Origin: Solirubrobacteraceae bacterium
GTDB lineage: Bacteria > Actinomycetota > Thermoleophilia > Solirubrobacterales > Solirubrobacteraceae
Reading direction: 5' to 3'
DNA: 20,349 nucleotides
Assembly: GCA_025928415.1 (NCBI GenBank)
Contig: JAICJK010000003.1
Location: forward strand, 1 to 20,349
Numbering within the stretch: position 1 is the stretch's first letter; each line of letters opens with the position of its first letter. The notes beneath the pieces were generated by a model. That model was given only the letters and a program-made list of their open reading frames with translations. It searched no databases and was not told the DNA's origin. A program made the position numbers and the translations under genes. Positions 15,004-20,349 of the stretch are shown piece by piece.

Positions 15004-15129
15004 GTCGCGCCCCTACCCGGCACGGCCGCCGCGCATGGCTGACAGTCTTCTCACGGACCACGCCGCTTCGTGGAGCGGCGCACGGGCACTAGTGGATACG
15101 TGCGCAGCCGCCCTGCCCTCTGCCTCCGT
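15004..15129. promoter_or_regulatory. Divergent promoter region, PoxB-like operon / SDR-GH15 operon
   Basis: These 126 bases separate two operons. They contain a degenerate 8/10 match to GTCCG-N4-CGGAC at 15045-15058 (GTCTT-CTCA-CGGAC) and overlapping inverted repeats at 15058-15080. The upper limit assumes the ATG at 15130; in-frame GTGs at 15070 and 15100 could be used instead. Confidence 0.5.
15058..15080. repeat. Two overlapping, mutually exclusive inverted repeats
   Basis: CCACG (15058-15062) pairs with CGTGG (15069-15073), and CGCCGCT (15061-15067) pairs with AGCGGCG (15074-15080). The two stems share bases and cannot form together. In a divergent promoter this could be an operator or a switchable leader structure for the plus-strand operon. 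Confidence 0.45.
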
Positions 15130-15444
15130 ATGGCCTACGGCGTCGCGTTGCTGCTCAAGCCGCGCGTCGCCCTCGGGCGGGTCGGGGTCCGGCGCGCCCA
15201 CCGCGCGCTGGTGGCTACGGCGCGCCTGCTCGGCGCCCGCAACGTCGTCCAGGCCGCGGCCGAGGCGCGCTTCCCCGGCGCGCGCGGCCGCGACCTGGGC
15301 GCCGCAGTGGACGCCGTCCACGTCGCCTCGATGCTGGCCTTCGCCGCGCCGCGGTCTGACCGCCGGCGCCCCGCGCTCGCGTCGGCCGCCGTCGCGGGCC
15401 TGCTGTGCGCCGAAGAGCTGCACCCCCTACGAAGGAGCACCTGA
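15130..15444 (+). CDS. Small hydrophobic hypothetical protein ahead of the SDR gene
   Basis: A 104-residue protein with no family I recognise. Hydrophobic stretches at the start (MAYGVALLL), in the middle (LVATARLLGARNVVQAAAEA, AAVDAVHVASMLAFA) and near the end (ALASAAVAGLLCAEEL) suggest a small membrane protein, with Arg-rich turns between. ATG 15130 is chosen because the hydrophobic homology-like part begins there, but no good ribosome binding site precedes it, and GTG 15070 or GTG 15100 in the same frame are alternatives. The stop lies 3 bases before the SDR start, and the SDR ribosome binding site is inside this gene, so it is the first cistron of the SDR-GH15 transcript. Its codons end almost entirely in G/C, which supports real coding. 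Confidence 0.75.
   Translation: MAYGVALLLKPRVALGRVGVRRAHRALVATARLLGARNVVQAAAEARFPGARGRDLGAAVDAVHVASMLAFAAPRSDRRRPALASAAVAGLLCAEELHPLRRST
15431..15437 (+). promoter_or_regulatory. Ribosome binding site for the SDR gene
   Basis: GAAGGAG lies 10 bases before ATG 15448, inside the last codons of the preceding small gene. It supports both the chosen SDR start and coupled translation. Confidence 0.75.
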
Positions 15445-15447
15445 CCC

Positions 15448-16446
15448 ATGGCATCCGAAGTCGTCGTCATCACCGGGGCCTCCGGCGGCCTGGGCCGCGC
15501 TACCGCCCGCCGCTTCGCGCAGGACGGCGCCCGCGTGGCGCTGCTGGCCCGGGGCCGCGCCGGCCTGGACGCCGCCGCGCGCGAGGTCCGCGAGCTCGGC
15601 GGCGACGCGCTGGTCGTGGTCTGCGACGTGTCCGACGCCGAGCAGGTCGAGGCGGCGGCCGAGGAGATCGAGCAGCACTGGGGGCCGATCGACATCTGGG
15701 TCAACAACGCGATGACGGCGATCCTGGCCGAGGTCAAGGACACGACCGCCGAGGAGTTCCGCCGCGTGACCGAGGTGACCTACCTGGGCTCCGTGCACGG
15801 CGCCCAGGCCGCGCTGCGGCGCATGCTGCCGCGTGACCGCGGCACGATCGTGCAGGTCGGCAGCGCGCTGGCCCACCGCGGGATCCCGCTGCAGGCCACC
15901 TACTGCGGCGCCAAGCACGCGCTGCAGGGCTTCTTCGAGGCGCTGCGCTGCGAGCTGCGCCACCACGGCTCCAACGTGCACCTCACGATGGTCCAGATGC
16001 CGGGGATGAACACCACGCAGTTCGGCTGGGTCCGCGTCCGCGTCCCCGACCAGCCGCAGCCGGTCCCCCCGATCTACCAGCCCGAGGTCGCCGCGCGGGC
16101 GATCCACTACGCCGCCCACCACAAGCGGCGCGAGATGTGGGTCGGCATCTCCACCGCCTACACGATCCTCGGCAACCGCATCGCCCCGTGGCTGGCGGAG
16201 TGGTACCTGGCCAAGACCGGCTTCAAGGGCCAGCAGACCGACCAGCCGGTCTCCCCGGGCCGGCGCGACTACCTGTTCTCGCCGGTCGACGAGCGCGAGG
16301 ACCACGGGTCCCACGGGGACTTCGACGACCGCGCGCACGGGCACAGCCCCCAGGCCTGGGCGTCGCGGCACCGCCGCGAGCTGGCCGGCGCGACCGTGGC
16401 GGCGGCGGCCGGCGTCGCGGCGACGGCGGCAGCGGTGCGGCGTTGA
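15448..16446 (+). CDS. Short-chain dehydrogenase/reductase with C-terminal hydrophobic tail
   Basis: A 332-residue classical SDR, an NAD(P)-dependent alcohol/ketone oxidoreductase. The cofactor motif is TGASGGLG (residues 9-16), the structural motif is NNA (86-88), and the active site is S139 (VQVGSALAH), Y152 and K156 (YCGAK). CDV after the second strand and ALLARG after the first suggest an NADP(H) preference, which is inferred. Beyond the usual 250 residues is an extension with YTILGNRIAPWLAEWYLAKTG, an acidic and His-rich stretch (EREDHGSHGDFDDRAHGHS), and a final hydrophobic segment, ELAGATVAAAAGVAATAAA, ending in VRR. That segment is a possible tail anchor. The downstream GH15 start overlaps this stop, so the two proteins are co-produced. 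The substrate is unknown. Confidence 0.93.
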   Translation: MASEVVVITGASGGLGRATARRFAQDGARVALLARGRAGLDAAAREVRELGGDALVVVCDVSDAEQVEAAAEEIEQHWGPIDIWVNNAMTAILAEVKDTTAEEFRRVTEVTYLGSVHGAQAALRRMLPRDRGTIVQVGSALAHRGIPLQATYCGAKHALQGFFEALRCELRHHGSNVHLTMVQMPGMNTTQFGWVRVRVPDQPQPVPPIYQPEVAARAIHYAAHHKRREMWVGISTAYTILGNRIAPWLAEWYLAKTGFKGQQTDQPVSPGRRDYLFSPVDEREDHGSHGDFDDRAHGHSPQAWASRHRRELAGATVAAAAGVAATAAAVRR

Positions 16447-18185
16447 CCGACGGCGCGTTCACCCTCCGCGACCACGCGCTGATCGCGGACGGGCGCCGCG
16501 GCGCGGTCATCGACCCCAACGGCGACATCGTCTGGCTGTGCTTCCCGCGCTGGCACGACCCCGCCCTGTTCAGCACGATGCTCGGGGGCGGCGGGCACTA
16601 CGCGGTCACGCCCGCCGAGCGCTTCACGTGGGGCGGCCACTACGAGCAGCCGGGCCTGATCTGGCGCAGCCGCTGGGTCACCGTCTCCAACGCGATCGTC
16701 GAGTCGCGCGAGGCGCTGGCCCGGCCGGCCGCCGCCGAGCACGCGATCCTGCTGCGCCGCGTGATCGGCCGCAACGGGCGCGCGCCGGTGCGCGTGCGGC
16801 TCGAGCTCTCGGGACCGTGGGGCCGCGGCGAGCCCGAGGCCGTCCACCGCCACGACGACGGGACCTGGACGGCGCGCGTCGACGGCGTGCCGGTGCGCTG
16901 GCTCGGGGCCGGCGACGCCCGCCACGACGGCGCGCGGCTCGAGCTCGACCTCGAGATCGCCGAAGGCGACACCCACGACCTGGTGCTCGTGCTCGGCCGC
17001 CACGACGGCGACCTGCCGGACGCCGACGCGCTGTGGGCCGCGACGGAGGCGGCCTGGGAGGCAGACGTCCCCGAGCTGGCCGGCACGGGCGCGGCGGCCC
17101 GCGACAGCCGGCTGGCCTGCGCGGTGATGCGCGGGCTCACGACGCCCGGCGGCGGGATGGTCGCGGCGGCCACCACGGCGCTGCCCGAGCGCGCCGACCG
17201 CGGCCGCGACTGGGACTACCGGTACGTGTGGATCCGCGACCAGGCCTACGCCGGCCAGGCCGCCGGCAAGGCCGGGGCCTGGGCGCTGCTCGACGACGCG
17301 GTCGCCGTCGTCGGCGCCCGCCTGCTCGAGCACGGCCCCGCGCTCGCGCCCGCCTACACCGTCGACGGCGCCGCCGTCCCGGAGACCGGCAACGTCGGGC
17401 TGCCCGGCTTCCCCGGCGGGAACGACCAGATCGGCAACCAGGTGCGCGACCAGTTCCAGCTCGACGCCTTCGGGGAGGCGCTGCTGCTGTTCGCCGAGGG
17501 CGCGCGCCACGACCGCCTGGACGCCGACGGCCACCGCGCCGCCGAGGCCGCCGCGCACGCGATCGCCGAGCGCTGGACCGAGCCCGACGCCGGCGTGTGG
17601 GAGATCGACCCCGACCACTGGGCGCACTCCAAGCTCATCTGCGCCGCGGGGCTGGAGACGATGGCCGCGCGCCGCCCCGACGGCCCGGTCCCGCGCGACT
17701 GGCGCGCGCTGGCCCGGCGGCTGCGCGACGAGGCGGCCGCCGGCTGCGTGCACCCCTCGGGCCGCTGGCAGCGCGCCCCCGACGACCCCCGCCTGGACGC
17801 CGCGCTGCTGCTCGCGTCCGTCCGCGGCGCGGTGGAGCCCGGCGCCCCGCTCAACGTCGCGACGCGACGCGCCATCGCCGAGGAGCTGGGCGAGGACGGC
17901 TACCTCTACCGCTACCGGGTCGACGACGCGCCGCTCGGCAAGCCCGAGGGCGCCTTCCTCATCTGCTCGTTCTGGATGGCGCTGGCCTGCGAGGCCGAAG
18001 GCCGCCACGCCGAGGCCGTCCACTGGTTCGAGCGCGGTCGCGCGGCCTGCGGCCCGGCGGGGCTGTTCTGCGAGGAGTGGGACGTCGAGGAGCGCCAGCT
18101 GCGCGGCAACCTCCCCCAGGCCTTCGTCCACGCCGAGCTGCTGGAGGCCGCGGTCGCCCTCGGCGACCCGGGCGCGGGCCCGTGA
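16443..18185 (+). CDS. Glycoside hydrolase family 15 (glucoamylase/trehalase-like)
   Basis: A 580-residue GH15 protein. An N-terminal beta-sandwich domain begins with IADGRRGAVIDPNGDIVWLCFPRWHDPALFSTML, read here in two parts (about residues 14-47). The (alpha/alpha)6 barrel follows, with the hallmark RDWDYRYVWIRD (255-266), the general-acid region PDAGVWEID (E387) and the general-base region FCEEWDVEERQLRGNLPQAF (E544/E545). All key acidic residues look present. The family hydrolyses alpha-glucosidic bonds with inversion; actinobacterial members include trehalases and glucoamylases, and sequence alone does not separate them. No signal peptide is seen, so it is probably cytoplasmic, which favours trehalose or a short glucan. 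TTG 16443-16445 overlaps the SDR stop in TTGA and is the best start, because family homology begins just after it. Confidence 0.92.
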   Translation: MTDGAFTLRDHALIADGRRGAVIDPNGDIVWLCFPRWHDPALFSTMLGGGGHYAVTPAERFTWGGHYEQPGLIWRSRWVTVSNAIVESREALARPAAAEHAILLRRVIGRNGRAPVRVRLELSGPWGRGEPEAVHRHDDGTWTARVDGVPVRWLGAGDARHDGARLELDLEIAEGDTHDLVLVLGRHDGDLPDADALWAATEAAWEADVPELAGTGAAARDSRLACAVMRGLTTPGGGMVAAATTALPERADRGRDWDYRYVWIRDQAYAGQAAGKAGAWALLDDAVAVVGARLLEHGPALAPAYTVDGAAVPETGNVGLPGFPGGNDQIGNQVRDQFQLDAFGEALLLFAEGARHDRLDADGHRAAEAAAHAIAERWTEPDAGVWEIDPDHWAHSKLICAAGLETMAARRPDGPVPRDWRALARRLRDEAAAGCVHPSGRWQRAPDDPRLDAALLLASVRGAVEPGAPLNVATRRAIAEELGEDGYLYRYRVDDAPLGKPEGAFLICSFWMALACEAEGRHAEAVHWFERGRAACGPAGLFCEEWDVEERQLRGNLPQAFVHAELLEAAVALGDPGAGP

Positions 18186-18195
18186 CCGCCCGTCC

Positions 18196-18405
18196 TCAGC
18201 GCGCGGCGGGGGCCCGGCCGCGCACGCGCTCCACGAAGGCGACGCGGTGATAGAGGTCGAGGACCACCAGCTCGCCGGTGCCCTCGCGCTCGCGCAGCCG
18301 CTGCCGCGCCTCCTCCTCGGCCTCCCGGCGCGTCGCGTGCGACGCTCCGCCGCGGACCTCCCAGCCGCCGTGACGGTCGCCCTGCACCACCTGTCGCGTG
18401 CCCAT
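18196..18405 (-). CDS. DUF2188-family small protein
   Basis: A 69-residue protein that fits DUF2188. It has RQVVQGDRHGGWEVRGGAS, then a charged helix TRREAEEEARQRLREREG, then the strand pair TGELVVLDLYHRVAFVERV. Family members are small, single-domain and of unknown function. ATG 18403-18405 is fixed by GGAGG at 18410-18414, four bases away, the best ribosome binding site on this strand. The frame is open further upstream, but that part only mirrors the Crp/Fnr gene. It is convergent with the GH15 gene (10-base gap) and divergent from the Crp/Fnr gene. Confidence 0.88.
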   Translation of the reverse strand: MGTRQVVQGDRHGGWEVRGGASHATRREAEEEARQRLREREGTGELVVLDLYHRVAFVERVRGRAPAAR

Positions 18406-18502
18406 GGAACCTCCGCTTCGTCTGTCCCCTCGACCGTAGGACGCCGCGGGAGGCGGGCGACAGGCGCCGCGTCCGCGCGCGGACCCGGCTAGGCGCGCGC
18501 CC
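18406..18502. promoter_or_regulatory. Divergent promoter region, DUF2188 gene / Crp-Fnr regulator
   Basis: These 97 bases lie between two divergent starts. The near side of the DUF2188 gene is less GC-rich and carries its ribosome binding site. The side next to the regulator gene carries the 14-bp palindrome at 18471-18484. No ribosome binding site precedes GTG 18503, so a leaderless or nearly leaderless transcript is possible. Confidence 0.55.
18471..18484. promoter_or_regulatory. Candidate operator: perfect palindrome GTCCG-CGCG-CGGAC
   Basis: This 14-base sequence is its own reverse complement and ends 18 bases before the GTG of the Crp/Fnr-family gene. It shares both half-sites with 9240-9253. 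Its 5-N4-5 layout equals that of FNR boxes, and it is well placed for autoregulation. Confidence 0.55.
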
Positions 18503-19333
18503 GTGCACCACGACCAGGAGCGCGGTGGGGAGCGGCCCCAAGGGCGGCCGCACAGCGCGGCGGGCCGGCTGCTGGACCTCGACCCCGAGCTCGGCGAGGA
18601 CCTCGACCCCGAGCGCTTCCAGCTCGCGCGGCGCCACCTGCTCGTCCACCTCGGCCGGGTGCGGGCGGGCACGTGGCGGCCCGCGGCCGGCGCGTTCTCG
18701 GCGCAGGGCGGCGCCGGGCTGCTGATCGTCGAGGGCCTCGCGCTGCGGCAGGTGCGCCTGCACCGCCGGCAGGTCGCCGAGCTGCTCGGCTCGGGCGACC
18801 TGCTGCGGCCCTGGCAGGACGACGGCGAGCACGCGCACTTCCCCTTCGACGCCTCGCTCGAGGTCATCGAGGGCCTGCTGCTCGCGGTGCTCGACCGCTC
18901 CTTCGTGGCGCGCGCCGCGGCGTTCCCGGAGGTCGCCGGCGCGCTCTACGGCCGAGCGATGGCCCGGGCGCGCTCGCTCGCCGGGACGTTCGCGATCTCC
19001 CAGATGCGGCGCGCCGAGAACCAGGTGCTGGTCAAGCTGTGGCACCTCGCCGACCGCTTCGGGCGCGTCGGGCCCGACGGCGTCCGGCTGCCGCTGCCGC
19101 TGACGCACGCGATGCTCGCCACGCTGCTGGGCATGCACCGCCCGGCCGTCACCACCGCCCTCGGGGCCCTGAAGGACCAGGGCCTGGTGCTGTCACAGGA
19201 CGTCGGCTGGCTGCTGCTCGGCGAGCCGCCCGAGGACGCCATCGCGCTCGGCGCGCGCGGCGGCCTCGTGCGGCCGATGACCGGCGCGGCCCCGCAGCGG
19301 CCCGAGGGGCCGGCGCGCCTGCCGGGGAGCTGA
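18503..19333 (+). CDS. Crp/Fnr-family transcriptional regulator
   Basis: A 276-residue regulator. The N-terminal cyclic-nucleotide-binding-like beta-roll covers about residues 35-130 (GLLIVEGLALRQVRL, AELLGSGDLLRPW). A long dimerisation helix follows (ARARSLAGTFAISQMRRAEN, then WHLADRFGRV). The C-terminal winged HTH is PLPLTHAMLATLLGMHRPAV (about 196-215) with recognition helix HRPAVTTALGAL and wing LVLSQDVGWLLLG. There are no cysteines at all, so an FNR-type Fe-S sensor is excluded. The canonical cAMP-pocket signature is not evident, so the ligand is unknown. GTG 18503 is the first start after the upstream palindrome and gives a full-length product. It may regulate itself and nearby divergent genes. 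Confidence 0.92.
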   Translation: MHHDQERGGERPQGRPHSAAGRLLDLDPELGEDLDPERFQLARRHLLVHLGRVRAGTWRPAAGAFSAQGGAGLLIVEGLALRQVRLHRRQVAELLGSGDLLRPWQDDGEHAHFPFDASLEVIEGLLLAVLDRSFVARAAAFPEVAGALYGRAMARARSLAGTFAISQMRRAENQVLVKLWHLADRFGRVGPDGVRLPLPLTHAMLATLLGMHRPAVTTALGALKDQGLVLSQDVGWLLLGEPPEDAIALGARGGLVRPMTGAAPQRPEGPARLPGS

Positions 19334-19353
19334 CCGGCCGGCGGCCCGCCGGT
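19333..19353 (+). terminator. Inverted repeat directly after the Crp/Fnr stop
   Basis: ACCGGC (19333-19338) and GCCGGT (19348-19353) form a 6-bp stem with a 9-nt loop, beginning on the last base of the TGA. Its position suits a terminator for the regulator gene, but it lacks a U-run. Confidence 0.35.
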
Positions 19354-19357
19354 GCAG

Positions 19358-19375
19358 ATGGGTGCCGTCACCCAT
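19358..19375. promoter_or_regulatory. Perfect 7-N4-7 inverted repeat upstream of the choice-of-anchor L gene
   Basis: ATGGGTG-CCGT-CACCCAT is an 18-base inverted repeat ending 35 bases before ATG 19411. It is less GC-rich than its surroundings, which makes chance less likely. It could be an operator for the secreted-protein gene or a second stem in a terminator for the regulator gene. Confidence 0.5.
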
Positions 19376-19410
19376 GCGCGCCCCCCTCTGCCCCGGGCAG
19401 GCTGGTCGCC

Positions 19411-20193
19411 ATGCACCGACTTCCGATCCTCACCGCCGCCGCGACCGGGGCGCTGGCGCTCGCGCCCGCCGCCGAGGCGAAGGTCACCCCGACGCACTCG
19501 GCCCGCAGCGTGGCCCGCGCGATCGTCGCGTCGCCCCAGCTCCTGCGCGGCGCGTCGTGGGTCGAGCACCCGCCGCGCGGCAACTGGGCGGCGACCTCGA
19601 CGACGCGGTACGTCGGCTTCCCGCGCTCCGGCCCGAGCTTCGGGCTGCTGAGCAGCGGCAGCGCGCGGCTCATCGGCCGCCCGGACAGCTCGGGCTCGCT
19701 GTCGACCGACAACGACGGCCCGCTGTACCGCGGCACGCGCGATGCGGTGGTCCTCCGGATCGGGATCGACGTGCCCGCCGGCGCCCGCTGCCTGTCGCTG
19801 CGGTTCCGCTTCCTCTCCGAGGAGTACCCGGAGTACGTGCACACCGGCTTCAACGACGCGTTCATCGCCGAGCTCGACCGGACGCGCTGGACCGCCGCCA
19901 CGGGCGGGCCGCGGATCCACGCGCCCGGCAACTTCGCCAAGGTGCGCGACGGCCGCCTGGTCAGCGTCAACGGCGCGGGCGCCTTCGCCGTCACGCGCGA
20001 TCGCGCCCGCGGCACCACCTACGACGCCGGGACGCGCCGCCTGCGCGCCTCGCGCCCGATCACGCCGGGCCGCCACGACGTGTACCTGACGATCTTCGAC
20101 CAGGGCGACCACCAGTTCGACTCGACGGTCGTGCTCGACGGCCTGACCGCCAACCGCCGCACCCCCTGCGTCTCGGGCGCGAGCCTCGACTGA
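19411..20193 (+). CDS. Secreted choice-of-anchor L domain protein
   Basis: A 260-residue exported protein. A signal peptide (ILTAAATGALALAPAAEA, cleavage near residue 23) is followed by one domain that fits the choice-of-anchor L type: VARAIVASPQLLRGASW, then GLLSSGSARLIG, SGSLSTDNDGP, DAVVLRIGIDVP and the hallmark LRFRFLSEEYPEY (131-143) with VHTGFNDAFIAEL. The end has YLTIFDQGDHQFDSTVVLDGL, as in family members. This domain is found on surface proteins with various C-terminal anchors. Here the protein stops about 15 residues after the domain, with no LPXTG, PEP-CTERM or membrane anchor, so it is probably released. ATG 19411 directly precedes the signal peptide. C127 and C253 could pair. The function is unknown; surface adhesion or calcium binding is speculative. 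Confidence 0.88.
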   Translation: MHRLPILTAAATGALALAPAAEAKVTPTHSARSVARAIVASPQLLRGASWVEHPPRGNWAATSTTRYVGFPRSGPSFGLLSSGSARLIGRPDSSGSLSTDNDGPLYRGTRDAVVLRIGIDVPAGARCLSLRFRFLSEEYPEYVHTGFNDAFIAELDRTRWTAATGGPRIHAPGNFAKVRDGRLVSVNGAGAFAVTRDRARGTTYDAGTRRLRASRPITPGRHDVYLTIFDQGDHQFDSTVVLDGLTANRRTPCVSGASLD

Positions 20194-20219
20194 CCCGGAG
20201 GCCGGGCGGCCCCCGGGTC
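20192..20219. terminator. Long hairpin between convergent genes
   Basis: GACCCGG (20192-20198) pairs with CCGGGTC (20213-20219), and after one A/C mismatch GGCC (20200-20203) pairs with GGCC (20208-20211), leaving a GGGC loop. An 11-bp stem placed between two convergent stops suggests a bidirectional, U-less terminator. Confidence 0.55.
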
Positions 20220-20229
20220 GCCGCGGCCG

Positions 20230-20349
20230 CTAGGAGGGCGCGATCGTGGTGACGTCCGGGTCCATCGGCGTGCGCGCCGCGACCGTCGCGTAGTCGTAGG
20301 CCGTCCCCGGCTTGCTGCCGGGCTTGCCGAAGCCGAAGCCGGCCGACTC
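20230..20349 (-). CDS. C-terminal end of an unidentified gene, cut by window edge
   Basis: On the minus strand the last 39 codons of a gene are visible, ending at TAG (20232-20230). They read ESAGFGFGKPGSKPGTAYD, then YATVAARTPMDPDVTTIAPS. Every sense codon ends in G or C, as in the confident genes nearby, which supports real coding. The start and most of the protein lie beyond the right edge. The Gly/Lys/Pro-rich segment looks like a linker before a short tail. I do not recognise the family. Confidence 0.65.
   Translation of the reverse strand, partial: ESAGFGFGKPGSKPGTAYDYATVAARTPMDPDVTTIAPS

Noticed and set aside
18503..19333. Oxygen-sensing FNR with an Fe-S cluster
   Set aside because: The protein contains no cysteine. 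Only the Crp/Fnr fold and HTH are supported.

Overview
This window is very GC-rich DNA (roughly three quarters G+C by eye) whose genes end almost every codon in G or C. Together with GTG/TTG starts, tightly overlapping operons, a DUF2188 protein, a choice-of-anchor L secreted protein and a Crp/Fnr regulator with a 'WHLADRFGRV' segment, this suggests a high-GC actinobacterium, most likely a soil member of the Thermoleophilia/Solirubrobacterales. That assignment is an inference from protein style, not from a marker gene. I see no rRNA, tRNA, CRISPR array or intact mobile element, and no gene-free stretch longer than about 180 bases.

Layout. Bases 1-802 hold the 3' part of a sensor histidine kinase (+). 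Bases 863-5566 hold five minus-strand genes. In transcription order they are a phytoene-dehydrogenase-like FAD oxidoreductase, a PaaI-type thioesterase, a DUF1348/NTF2-like protein, a zinc-free quinone oxidoreductase and an acyl-CoA dehydrogenase, which looks like lipid or CoA-ester metabolism. Divergent from them is a secreted protein of unrecognised family (5688-6851, +). The gap after it holds the C-terminal remnant of a VapC-like PIN-domain toxin, in pieces. An MMPL/RND-type membrane transporter (7029-9208, -) follows, broken by an apparent one-base frameshift near 8510. Divergent from it is a mandelate-racemase-type enolase-superfamily enzyme (9296-10375, +).

Bases 10363-15003 are a four-gene minus-strand operon in which every stop overlaps the next start: a PoxB-like thiamine-diphosphate enzyme, a small membrane protein, a gluconate 2-dehydrogenase subunit-3-like protein and a GMC/gluconate-dehydrogenase-like flavoprotein. 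No cytochrome c subunit and no Tat signal is visible, so this may be an unusual membrane-linked dehydrogenase module. Divergent from it is a second coupled set (+): a small hydrophobic protein, an SDR with a C-terminal hydrophobic tail, and a GH15 glucoamylase/trehalase-like hydrolase. The right end holds a DUF2188 protein (-), a Crp/Fnr-family regulator (+), a secreted choice-of-anchor L protein (+) and the C-terminal end of an unidentified gene (-).

The most interesting cross-cutting signal is a 5-N4-5 palindrome, GTCCG-N4-CGGAC. It occurs exactly twice, both times between divergent genes: between the MMPL transporter and the enolase-superfamily gene, and just upstream of the Crp/Fnr gene. 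A 9/10 match lies in the exact middle of the 5567-5687 divergent gap, and a weak 8/10 match lies in the gap between the PoxB operon and the SDR operon. The architecture is that of an FNR box with different half-sites, so the local Crp/Fnr protein may control several operons here. This is a hypothesis.
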